A DNA stretch of 64,000 nucleotides from Paracyclopina nana (taxonomy: Eukaryota > Arthropoda > Copepoda > Cyclopoida > Cyclopettidae). The position numbers were made by a program, and so were the translations under genes. Below the pieces are notes generated by a model. The model worked only from the letters and a program-made list of their open reading frames with translations, was not told the DNA's origin and searched no databases. The stretch is taken from assembly GCA_019096065.1 (NCBI GenBank), contig JAGUCH010000001.1, forward strand, positions 16,430,001 to 16,494,000. Reading direction: 5' to 3'. This document shows positions 24,901 through 36,788 of the stretch, piece after piece. Each line of letters begins with the position of its first letter. The first letter of the stretch is position 1.

Positions 24901-27900
24901 GAATTCTTCTTGAACAAATTGACGGGAGATCCTTAGCATAACATGAGTAAAAAGGGGGCGTAGTAGATGACTGCTCAAGCCTTGAGAAACAATATTTTTG
25001 CTGGCCAGGTGACAACCCATCCAACCTCTTTTTTTCCTAGTTGGCCAAGAATGCTGGTGGTGCTCCCGTGTTCTACCGGATTTTTCTGAGGGGGTCAAGA
25101 GTTCAAAAAGCCATGCTCAAGTTGTTGTTGTGGTCATTTCTCCAAATTCTTTCGGCTCCAGGAAGCCTTTTATGCTGAATAGCTGCCTAGAACTGTGCTT
25201 CTACCCTGGAAAAGCCAATTCATTAGCAAGTCCCTATACAGTTGGAAAATGCTCAAAATTGCCTTTTACTTTAAACAAATTACTTTTTCTCAAGGGAAGG
25301 ATGGGCCTCGCTTTTTTTGGCTCCAAATTTTTTGAGATTTTGACGTGGATGATACCTCTCTCATCAAGAGCAAATCTGCTGCTAATCTTGATCACGCTTC
25401 AAGGATTTGCTATCTTTGGGGCATAGGCAGCTCACAACAAAAGCTTTTTTAAATGTTCCCACGGCAAATCTGACACAGCCCAGCTTCAAACAGTCCATAC
25501 ATCCCGTGAAAATCGCGTTCTTTATTTAGTCGTGCACAGGGAGGGAAGGAAGACGATATATATGCGTGCATCTGCACTCTGGGTCGAAAAAGCTGGAAAT
25601 CCCCGGCCAAGACGGAGCTTGTATGGATTTGTATTAAGGCATACCTTTCCCAAGGTCTGTAAACAATATCATGATGAGAGGAGCTTTTTTGCCCCGTATT
25701 CATCATTGACCCAAATGCTGGTGGTGTCCTTTGTGTCTTCCTTTCAACATCCCCATTCATATTACATGTAGCTTTGCTTGGCTTTTTTAGGGGGGCACGC
25801 AAGGCGAGGAAAATTGTGTCTGCATTCCTGAACGATCAGGGATTTTCAACACTGCTCTTCTGAAGCTCTCCAACCTTTTAATTTGCTGTAAATGTGCTGC
25901 TAAAATTGAATTTTGTCTTCAAGATATCCGATTGGTCGTGTTAACAATGTATCACGATCAACGTGAGCAAAATGAGGGTGAAAAAGGTGTCTCGTTCGAT
26001 TAATGTATGAGTGGTGGAAGATTTGGAGCATTTCTGCCATTTCCTGAGATGTAGAAGCCATTCTGCAGACACCGCCAGAAACTTTCTTCTAGGAAAGTTT
26101 CATGCGGCAAAGATTTTAGCCAAGCTCGCGTGCAAACTACTTTCAGCTTTCACAATTTTCTCTTTGTAGCCAGTAGATCCTTTTTCCGAGAGTTGCTCGC
26201 GAGCTTTGCTAGATTGCCTTGCTGCAGAGGCCGAGAAACTGCTATTGAAAATTAACAATTAGGGCCAATTACCTTTAAATAGGAATTGAATGCATCATTG
26301 TTGCCACTGTGCAGCAGTTGGGGGCAAATGCATTTTTCAATTGCCAAGGGTCAGCTATCTCTTGAAAAGTATGCATTCATTTTTGCAGTAGCAGCCAAAG
26401 CAATTAATTTATGTGAAATGGACAATAGTGGCCCGGCTTAAGGCATTTGGAGACTTTTTGATGTCTTCTTTGCTGCAGTAAAATGTCTCCTCATCAAAAA
26501 GCCAGGAGTCCGCATTGAGAAACAACTTCTGAAAGAGCTGCTTTCCCGACCTCCCTCTTTTATGACCACCGTAGCTACTGCCACGGAGCATTACAATAAT
26601 AGCACAGAGAGAAAAACTGCGGACCACTCTAATGTAAAGTCGTACATGGGGCTGATGCATGCTGCTTGTCACGCACAAGCAAGCGAGCAAACAAAAAATC
26701 TTCATTTTCGCAACATTAATCAATCTGCTCCATGGCGAATTTGGCATCCATTGTGGCGGGCTATCAAGGCTTTTACCTAGATTAAAAAGCATCTGAATAA
26801 TCGCGTGCTGCTACCGAAAACTGCTGCATGGTAGTAGCATATTTCCTTCTTCACCACTTTGCTTGGTCGATGTTTTCTTCACAGTGTATATTCTATAGAG
26901 TAGCAGCTTTCTAATGATCTTTTGGAGAAAGCCATTGGAGGATGCGAGATGCTCCTCCTCCTCCTCAATCGCTGGCCTCCATCATCATCATGATACTAAG
27001 TGGAAACTGTCGTGACCCAACTCCCTAACTATTATGAGGCACGTAGCATAATGACTTTCACCAGTGTGCATTGGATATCCCAAGGGATGCATGAGCTGCT
27101 CGAGTGAAAGCTACCAATTTTCTCCTCTCCCAGAATCCATGCCACATGTACAACCAACGTTTGTGCCAGAGGCCAAGAAAATGAGGCTGTCAAGCTCATA
27201 TTTTGCTGAGGCTGATGGCTGACAAGATGACTGAGGCCACACGCGAGTTTGTGTGTGTGTGTCCCACCGAGATTCATATCTGAGGAAAATTCAGAAATGA
27301 ATTAATTCCTTTTTGCATTTTCGAGGAATTTTACCGAGTGGCTGGAGGACTTTGTAAATTGAGAAAGGCTGCTTTTGAACGGACACAAAATGTCCACCAA
27401 AAGCAATCTCCTAGCTCAGTTTGATGCACGTCATGCGTAAAATACTACATAGCCGCTGTTTTGGAAAGCATGCATGCCACACTCCACTTTTATATTGCTG
27501 CTACAGCAGCAAGTGAAAGCCTACTAGAAAAGAGCTGTCAACTTTTGAATCACAATCTCCCGCCTTTTTTCAAAGTGCTACCAAATTAATCCTGGTTTTT
27601 TCTAAAAGCTATCAAAAGTTAGTGATGCTTAGTTGTGGGCTGTCAGCTCTTTGCTCAAAGACTTTGAATAGCCAACGGTGGCAGTGTATATTATGAGAAG
27701 CCAAGAGCAGCCACCAAAAGTTCTCATTTCCCTTCGGAGGTTGCATGTCTCGAGCGATAACAAATGCTGCTAAAGCTGAGGTTACCTTTTGATCGAAGAA
27801 TCATGCAATCTTATCCACTAATTTATCAGCATTAGCAGCCAAAATTCTCCTGAGTGAAAAATGCAAGAGTTGGGCCAATTAGAAGTAAGCTTCGAGTTAC

Positions 27901-28595
27901 CCAGCTCAAATATCGACTTTTCAGACGGGAAAAGTGCATAGTTTTGACTTGGAGCATTTTCTCGGTAGCAGCAAAATCTTCCGTGGAAGTGCAGCAAATA
28001 TGCATACAATAAATCAAGCGCTCATTTTACCATGATATAGCTCCGGCCTCTTTTAGAGTAGTGTGAAACTGGCCGTAAAGTTCGGAGAAAAAGCCTTTTA
28101 TGAGCATCATTTTCGCTCGTGCTTCGGCCGTTTTACGGCTTGTTATGGGCCGTAATTGAAATTACATTTATACCAGCCAGGTGGTATTAGAAAAATGGGC
28201 ATTCGAGGAAAGATGAGGAGCGAAAACCTCATTTTTGGTGGCAAAAACGGCTGCTTGTGGCATCATCATCATCATCTTTTACGAGTACTGTTGAATGGCG
28301 TCACACTTTAAATGCCCATCAGTTTTGCGGCAAAATGGCCGCTTATTTGTTGCACAAAAAGATGATGTCGCATCTTTCAATTTACTGCCTTCTTTGCCGG
28401 AAACGATTGATCATTTCTCAACAACAACGCATCAACCAGATCTAATTTCACGACTGAAAACGAGGTGCTGCATCTAATATCTGATAGTAATCTGCTTGGT
28501 GGGTCTGACAAATTTGCTCAGATCTCTTCAGCTGAGTCATTCTCACTTCACTTTAAAAGTGGGCATTGTTCACGTGGCATCCCATGCTACAAATG
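21904..28595. other. Non-coding stretch between paralog A and the 28.6-kb element
   Basis: I found no supported gene. The longest open frame (minus strand, 24524-25024) has no recognisable domain and no compositional support. Short GAT, CTC and GT runs occur (near 26950-26990 and 27250). It could hold 3' regulatory DNA; nothing specific is visible. Confidence 0.5.
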
Positions 28596-28933
28596 GGCTT
28601 GGTCCGTAGCAGGTTTTTTAAAGTGAAGTAGCCACAGGCAATGAAGTGGTTATAAGCATTTAAAGTAGCATTTATATTTCAACATAGTTAACTACCAAGT
28701 GGAATCTATGAAAAATCGATGTGATTCTAAGGTTTGGTAGACCAAGCTTAAAAAACGGTTTTTTTTTTGGAAATTTGGAGATGTTATATTTCTTAAATGC
28801 TATGAAAAAATTGAAAAAAAACCCTATATACGAGACTTGCTAAATAAGGGCTTGAAAGAGTGGTAACCATAAAACTAAGCCTTATTTGTCTTGTTTTTGA
28901 TTCACACTCAAAAAACCTGCTCGGGACCAAGCC
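28596..28933. mobile_element. 338-bp inverted-repeat element (MITE-like)
   Basis: The left end reads GGCTTGGTCCGTAGCAGG followed by TTTTTTAAAGTG. The right end, read on the other strand, gives GGCTTGGTCCCGAGCAGG followed by TTTTTTGAGTG. The inverted ends are therefore about 28 bp with few mismatches. The interior is AT-rich and non-coding and holds a third partial copy (GACCAAGCTTAAAAAACGG, about 28741). No target-site duplication was identified. Confidence 0.65.
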
Positions 28934-31900
28934 TGGTTTACAGTATACGCGAGGTGTCATTATGGCGAAAAATTAATGGTTTGACTGCTTTGTTTTTTGG
29001 GCTGTGCTCGGCAGATACTTCATAGGTCTCACTCTATGGCGGTTATTTGGTTCCCATGAATTACGGTTTGCCGCCCCGAGGCAGGATGCTCAGGCTACTG
29101 TGATTTCTCAGCAGGGTTCAGTCTTGTTCGTAATGGTCTACTTCCCTTAGCGTGGTTTTTGAATCCATGATGGCATCTTCAGTTTTCTCACGTTTCGGCA
29201 ACACAATGATCATTTGCAGCCGTATCATCAATAAGAGAGCAACAACAAAGAACTGCTGCCATGAGAAGACTCAGCCCAAATAAGTGAAGATTTGGAATTT
29301 TCCAAGCAGCTTGAAAACTTTTTCATCACTCGCATGGTCAACCATGGCGATCTCAATTTGGTTCGCAAATCACTATGCAACTTCTACTAAAATGGAAATC
29401 GTCCTCCGATGATTGCGAATCATTTGGCGTTACCGCCATCTGCTAAGATTCGGACGATGGAAAATAATGCAGACTTGTATGTAAATCACGCAATAATCAC
29501 GCGTCCGGAAAATGAGTTAATTCTCTAGTTGCAAATAATAACGAGATCTGCATATGGTGCTAACAATAAATGATCAGCAGTTTCACCCACGATACGAAAA
29601 ACTTTCGCAACAAGTTTCCCTCATCAAGCATTTGAATATATGAAGGCATCAGTTGGCCGAAATTACGGGCAATTTGCGATGCTGCAGTTTAAAAATAAAA
29701 GAGAAAACTGCTGATACTGGTCAAATGCCGCGTGGATATATTTGTCGTACTCGCGTAAATTGCTCGTGAAAATGGCCGCTGCTTTTGCCTTTAAAATGAA
29801 ATAGCCAAGCAAATGATGAATGCAAATTGGCATAAAAACTCTCACAGTTTCTCCTCCTCGGCGTAAAATCAACTCCTCTGATTTGCATCAAAAGAAAATC
29901 TTTTCAGGCAAAAAAGTCCGTTGATTCACCTACAAATACGAGCGCTGAATATGTGGGAACATCTTTTACCAGAGGGGGGATACGACGGTCATCATTAATG
30001 ATAAAAGGGAGCCATCCGTGCGTACGATAATTCGGCTTGAAAATATCTTGAAAAAAACCTCGACGGGCGCGTTTTTTCCACCAGCAGCACCCCATGCTGG
30101 TCAAAATGGCTGGAGAAATTCCAAGCTCACTTGATATTCACGGGGATTTACTTGATGCAGCAGCAGCAGCAGCAGCAGCGCCAGAAAATAATACGGGGTG
30201 GTCCGCAAAATATGCAGCAATTCCCATTGTTTGCCTACATGTCCTTATGTGCTATGGCGAATGAAAGAAGCCGCCCCTAAGCAAATTTTTCCCCATATGC
30301 ATACTACTGCATCCTATACTTAAAATGAGCACACACGCATATGTGGTCATCATCATCATCGATGTGCATGCATGTGTGCGTAATTCCTTGCGCATCAAAA
30401 TAAAGCTCGCATATTATTGTGTACTATGGTGTTTGTGGAATTTCGAGATCACCCTGTTTTTTCAAAGCCCAAAATAAAATCACGACCGCCCCCCACGTAC
30501 AAAGAGGTCATCAACTGATGGTCAAACTGAATTTTGCATTCGCGAGCTAAATAACTCCGAGCCCGGTGGGACATCAAAACAGTCGACCTCAGAGTTCAAT
30601 TTCGATGCTTCAGGGATCATCGGGAACCTTTTTGTTGTTGCCATCGAAGAATGTCTGGACAAAAACAAGAATTTTGCGCAAATCTCTCAAGAGATTTTTT
30701 TCCAAGAAAAAGCTGGAGTTGCTTATTTTTGGGCGATTTTTGCGCCCAGTCACTGTGATACCTTTTGTGATCACTTCATCAGGATTCGGCTTTCTTTTTT
30801 GGATGACTTGTCACCAGGAAGCCATAACTTGCAGCTGGATCACACATCCATTTTATGGGGGGTGAGAATGAAACAAGAGGTTTCTTGATTAAGTTGGTCC
30901 ACTTTTTTAAAAAAATACTAGAAGCTTGAGGTCACCTAGAAGCTTTTATTGAAATCAAGCATACAAAAAAATTAATAGCATATATCGAGGCTTTGAGCGT
31001 GCCTTATTCTACTATGAAAATGATGACTTGGCCGAAAACTGAAGTGCTATTTGCCCACTGTCAAATGATATTGTGGCTCTCATGATCTTGGTCACCATTC
31101 AAAATGGCTGCCGTACGTGGCATAAAACCGACTTTGGAGATGACTCTGTCAAACTTTTTTTTCCAGGAGAAAATGAGCCTGGAGATGAGTAAGGGAGAAA
31201 ATCCCGCTTAATAATGGAAAAAGTTAGGGTGCGAGAGAGCCTTGGGGCATATTTTGACGATATTCTATAATGTAGTAGTAGTAGGATTGTGGTTAAAAAT
31301 GCCAAAGGCAATTCTTCACTCTTGAATAAGTTGGAATTACTGACCAGCAGCATCCACGTTTAGAGGGCTGCTTCTAATTGGAGAATTCGCCAGGATTATT
31401 TGCATTTTTTCAATAGGAAATTCCTCAATGCCAAAGTGGCTGTCGTTACCCTTTTTCGAGAATTATCATCTTGAGCAGCTCTTGAGAATCTGGAATTTCT
31501 CCATTGCTGCCTTGGAGGTCTGCTATAGTGGACATCTCAGGCATTCCAATGAGTCAATGATCGCAATTCGCGTCTTCTCCAAGTCACCATGATGGACATC
31601 GTTTATTGTGCCAATTTTGCCATACCAAACATCATGGGTGGCAGCTCTAAAAAAATCGAGGCTAAAAAAGTAGTATAATGAACTCTATTATCAGCAAAGA
31701 GAGCCTAAAATTATTTTGCTGCAAATCAAAGCGAAGAGGAAAACAGCTATGACAGCTCTTTGTTTGTAGGCGCTCTACTAAAAGCAGTATCATTAAGAAA
31801 ATGTCGCTTTGTTTGGTCAGATGAAAAACTGGAAATTCTCAAGTCATGCTCAAGAGATATTCATCCCATAAATTTCCTCGTGTCATCGCACAAAAAGGGG

Positions 31901-33881
31901 TCATTTTCCACGAGGATGGAAAAAGGCCGGCACTTTCTCCACATTGTATACTATATGCTGGCTAATATGAGTACACACAAATAAAGCAATTTCTAATGGA
32001 TTACTTATCCGGCCATTAATCATTTGCAGCATGCAGTAGCGCGCGCAAAATAGTAATACAAGGCAAAAGCAATCATCCCTTTTTTCCATTTCTTCTTCAG
32101 TCCTCGTAGAATTCAAAGGAGGATCGACCTACGTAGAGAAAAACGCCGGTTCTTTTTCGCTATTCCTGCTGGGCTCAAGATTTGGACCGGGATTTATGGG
32201 CTCGCATCGATCTTGGGTGGCACAAGGAAGAAGGGAAATTATTTTCCTGCCCAAATTCCTACCCGAAAGGGTTAAAATGAGAAACCGTTATAAATGGTCT
32301 GAAGAAGAAAAGAAAACAGATCATTATACAACTCTGCGCAAGTTCCTGCAAGAACTCAATAACTAATATTATTGCTAGCATAATAAATCAGCATCTTTGC
32401 CAACATTTCGCAGAATAAGAGATTCCTCTGCTTGTGGTTGGATTTCCTTTTTTCCATAACTCGGCACTTATTTACGCTCACAAATAAGGCCAACACCTCA
32501 AGACTCGGTTGCTGCAGGTGATGGCTATTATTTGCTAAATCCTATTGAACAGATGTTTTGCAAAGTAGCTTGTTGCCCTCTTTTCTAATTATTCATGGTC
32601 ATTGTTGAAACTTGAAGCCAACTTCCTCCTCAGTCTTCGTCTTCAGGTAAAATAGCTTTTTTAAGCTCTTTGTCACCAATAACGCTGCTAATGACACGGG
32701 GCGCGTCATTAGTCAAACATCTGCCACAAGCCTCAATATTGATCCACTTTTATACTATAGCTTGGCATCAACAACACAGGTGTGATAAAGCTCAGTGACC
32801 ATGTCCATGCTATTGATTGAATGAAAGTCGAACTGGCTGACAGCCATGATTATCACTCCCACTTTGGCAGTATATATATGCTCCTTAAAACAATGATGAT
32901 GATTGGCTTTATGGTCCGCGCGGCCATCAGGCAACCAACAAGAAAAAGTTTTTGGCCGGAAGGAATTCTGAGAGAGCGGCCAGTCTTCAAAAATATTCAT
33001 TAACCTAGAAATGTGTAAAGCAACTGCTGACGAAATTTCTCTGTTGTGTCATGTCGTACCTTTGAAGATGTAGTTAAATACTCCAGTTTTCCCATAGCGT
33101 GGCATCCAGGCAAACCACAAAAAGAGTTGGTATCGTGGTGGCACGAGCCAAAAAGGCGCTTTTGTTGCACATTTTCAGCCTGTTTGGCCAAAGGGCTTAT
33201 CTCTGCAGGTGTGGAGTAACAATTTCACGAATTATCACTCGAACGTAGTAGGAGCAGACAAGGAGAGCTGCTTCCAGAAATAATCGGATTACTCAGACAA
33301 AAACAAACTTCATACAGGGATGAACACCTTTCATGCTGATGCCTGGAATGTGCCCCTTTTTTAAATAAATGGCTGCTGCTACACATTTCTAAAGGTGGAA
33401 AACATCAAGAGGTGGGAGTATTTTCACATTGGCAGGGGTTCAAGCTGATGGCTGAAATGAGACACTACACCAAACGGAGCAATTCTCAATTTGGGAGCAG
33501 GACAGGTTTTGACAGATTAGCACCACCAGCATAACCCCAAACAAGTGCTAATCACACTATCCTATTTCTGACTACTATTTTAAGACAGCAGCAGCAGCAC
33601 ATGTTGTTCCTTAATCTCCGATGCTTTAGTGCGGACTCCGCGAGTCGGAGTAAATAAGGACTCGGATGGCTCAAAAGAAAAAAGAGCTGCTCAGCGGCAT
33701 ACTGGTCAGTCCGTTAGATGCCAATTAACCGCGTCGGTCATAGCACATCATATCCAGCTGGCTATCAATTTGACGACGACGAACCACAATTCTTTTGAAA
33801 AGACGATCAGTATCTTGGTGAATAATCATAATATAATGGAGGCCGGGAGTTTTCACGTTATAAAACTGGCCATCACGACAA
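28934..33881. other. Non-coding stretch with a CAG microsatellite
   Basis: No supported coding sequence. It contains a (CAG)n run at about 30157-30179 and scattered short GAT and TAG runs. The right end is the presumed 3' flank of the minus-strand collagen/TSP1 gene; I did not find a clear AATAAA there on the minus strand. Confidence 0.5.
30157..30179 (+). repeat. (CAG)n microsatellite
   Basis: Perfect CAG run of seven to eight units in non-coding DNA. Comparable shorter runs occur at about 47616-47632, 56415-56431 and 63157-63175. Confidence 0.8.
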
Positions 33882-35311
33882 TCAATTCTGCAAAACTTCC
33901 TCTTCTTCTGCTAGATTTAGATCGCTGCAGCTCAAGGAATCTTGAGGTACCCGAATGACTCCCTCCAATGCCATTTCAATCCTCCTGAAATTCATCAGCT
34001 CACAGCTATTGGGGTGATGCCTAGTAACATCCACTGCAGTTGAGTAGGTTGAGTTGTGGATAAAAACATGCGTTCGGATGTAATTGGCATCATGAGGACC
34101 TCGAATTATTTTTCGACTCTCCACATTCAATTCGTTCAAGGTCTTGTTCAACTGCTTCCAAGTCTCATCAATGTAGCACTTGTCATAGTCTTTCATGATA
34201 AACTGCTTGCTGTCCAAGTCGTCTCCGCCATAGTTGCAAATGCTTATTCTGAATATTGCGTCGCCACTCCTGATGGTGGATTCAGGAAAAGCTGAGTTGG
34301 TCGCGTATAAGCATTCGACTAGGCTATTCATGTCATCTTGGCCAACATGAGGTAGTTGAACGGCAGTCAAAGCTTGTCCATCATTTGATGCATCAGGGTC
34401 TAGGAAATAGATGGATCTCTCATTTGCCTCCACTCTAAAAGAGATGAAAAGTTTGCCATCATCAAGGACAAGAGACACAGGATCAGAGGCATGACTTTCA
34501 TTCCAATTGGCAGGCACATTGACAAGTGTAAACAATTCACGCCACCAGTCAGTCTTCTTAATTTCTCGATTCTCATCCATCACGTAAATGCTTGCATATT
34601 GAAACTGATCGAAGTAGAACCCCAGTACCTCACTCTTAGACAGCTTAGGGTACATTTGTATCAGGCATTTTTCTCCCGAGTCTGTTAACTTGTAAAATCC
34701 TTCAGCCATTTTATCATAGAAAATGAGATCCGATGGGCATTCTTTGGGACTGCAAGACAGCCTCATTTCATGGCTGCCCTCACATGGAGCGATATGATCC
34801 CCATTCGAAAAGATCGAATCCTGGACACAAGTTCTTGTCCGCCGCTTGTAAGAATTCGGTCCACAATTATCAGAGCATTTTGACCAGGTTGACCACTGAG
34901 ACCAGTACGACTGACAAACTCCATACAGAACACACGCCTATGAAAATGGCAGATTGTATAAGTCTATTATAGCGAATAGTGAATTAATGCAAAACCTTAA
35001 AATCTTCCAAAGGGTAATCGACCTTGGATTCGAGCACCTCGAGGATCACTTCTCGAACAAGCCTTGTGAGTTTAAGATCATCTCCTTTTTCTCCTGGAGG
35101 TCCAGGTTCTCCAGGGTAGCCTTGATGTCCTTCTTCTCCTCGATCACCCTTTTCGCAGACTCCTTCGCAATTTTCATAACTATTAATGAAATGCTATGTA
35201 GACGCCGATTATGAAACCAAATAATTTATTTTACCTAGCCAGGCTATTCACATAGCCTAGAACAGTGATCACCCATCCCAGCAAGCCGATTTGGACAACA
35301 AAAAATCTCAT
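33882..35311 (-). CDS. Secreted collagen/thrombospondin-type-1 protein with unassigned C-terminal domain, three exons
   Basis: Predicted extracellular protein of 438 aa. Exons on the minus strand are 35311-35235, 35179-34996 and 34937-33882, with short introns (55 and 58 bp) and matching phases. Residues 1-25 form a hydrophobic signal peptide (MRFFVVQIGLLGWVITVLG). Cys30 and Cys34 then precede a short collagen stretch of eight Gly-X-Y triplets (37-60: GDRGEEGHQGYPGEPGPPG and on) and a possible coiled segment (61-87). A canonical TSP1 repeat follows (about 99-154: WSQWSTWSKCSDNCG), with the WxxWxxW C-mannosylation pattern and the KRRTRTC segment. The last 284 residues (155-438) are mostly beta-like, with NES, NKT and NST sequons and few cysteines; I do not recognise this domain. 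A trimeric matrix or ligand protein is likely from the collagen stem. The donor AAG|GTTTTG at 34995 is weak but in phase. Confidence 0.82.
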
Positions 35312-36572
35312 TGTGGACTGATTTCCATTTTATCAGAACTCACATCCCGGAGACGGACTTTTTGCTATCACTAATCAAGCACTTCCTCAGTAAATTGCTG
35401 CTCCTCTAGATGATTGCTGCAAGTAAAAAGAGGCAGTATTGTATATTAAACGTTTTATTTCTTTGAAGAAGATGGAAAATGACGGCTGACCAATTTTATT
35501 TCACCGCTAAGAGCAGGTGAAGAAGCGTCGACTTACAGCTTGCCATTGCGGTTAAGTTGTTGAAATTAGATGAAAAGGAAGCATCTGGAAATGACTGACT
35601 TGGCGCAGAGGAGTTGGCCCCCTGTCTCGAAATCATGTTTGATGTTGTTGGAGAAACCCAATTGTCTCTGTAATGGCAGCACAGAGTCTTTGTTACCACC
35701 GTAGAGTTGCTGCTCCTTGCTGCACCAGCTAAAGTCCCCATAAAATTCGACATAGCTCTTCCTGTCTGGAGCCATCTTTTCAGAAAAAGAAATTACAGCT
35801 TTTCTTGAGAGACGCGAAATCATCATTCATGGTTTGGCAGCTGGAATTAGACACACCTATTGACATTTTGCGCGACCCAAATTATCCCCTTCTCAGGAGG
35901 ATTTCTTCTTTCTCCTCCAGCAAATGGATGTTGTGTTTGGACAACTTTACAACTTCTTTACAGTCTTCAAAAGAGCAAAAAGACACTTCTCGGCTCTCGA
36001 GCTTTTTTACCGCCGCGAAAACAAGTCAACTTTTGTTATTGTTTATGAATTTGAAGCGAACGACCGAGAAAACGCTCGATCATTTCGATGTCCAAAACGT
36101 TAAGTTGAGTTTTAAGATTTGATTTTGTTATTTGGAGACATTAGAAAATGAGTGTGTTTAATTTTCAAGTATCACTTGCTAAATTAATTGATATTATTTT
36201 AAAATATGCGTACATGGTTCAAGTTGACATCTGAGAGTTGCCTGAAAAATTATGTTCGCTTTCCCGTTTTCGCGGAAAATCAGTAAAAAACCAAAATCGT
36301 AAACAAATGAGTGAAGTTGGAGAGCAACGTGGTTTTAAAATTACCACTGTTTTTCCAAGCTTGAAATTGTGATCAACGGCTGGTTTATGGAAGAGCTGGG
36401 ACACTTACAATAAAGGTAGGGCAATTTTTCACTCATCTTTCGGGAAAAGTAGTCAGCGAAGCTCGAATTCTCGCCAAATTGATGCAGTAATTAGGGATGT
36501 TTTTCTTCCTACTGCTGCTACATAGGTAGGAGCATATTTTCAGTATGGTGCGCTTGAAATTCCGAGCAAATT
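35312..36572. other. 5' flank of the collagen/TSP1 gene and non-coding DNA
   Basis: No domain-bearing frame was found. The first few hundred bases should contain the promoter and 5' UTR of the minus-strand gene; I could not fix a TATA box or initiator. Confidence 0.45.
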
Positions 36573-36788
36573 GATAGCTTGCTAACCACCGCTCTTAATA
36601 AAATACTTGCTTTTCTCGATCCTGTATCCTTTGAGGAGGCTAGTGATAAATTGTTTGTAGAGCAGAGGAACAAAATGGCCACTTTACTACCCTCCACCAT
36701 TAAGTTTTCAATGTCCTACTACCAGGATGTAACAAATGAGTTCACAGATACCCTAATTTCACGTGGAGCAGTCCCAAAACATCCTTAG
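36573..36788 (+). pseudogene. Possible decayed hAT-type transposase fragment
   Basis: A 71-codon open frame contains LAFLDPVSFEEASDKL followed, after about ten residues, by MATLLPSTIKF. This resembles the hAT pattern in which a PF.EAT..LS segment precedes a T..LVLP segment. The frame then stops. Other-frame pieces downstream, to about 37860, read like protein in places (for example TVKKHISTTVEKLWQEQ at about 37684-37735) but do not form one coherent frame. I see no terminal repeats. The call rests on one motif and could be chance. Confidence 0.25.

Noticed and set aside
24524-25024. 166-codon open frame on the minus strand
   Set aside because: No domain, no signal peptide, no splice context, and residue usage looks random; length alone is expected by chance in this much non-coding DNA.
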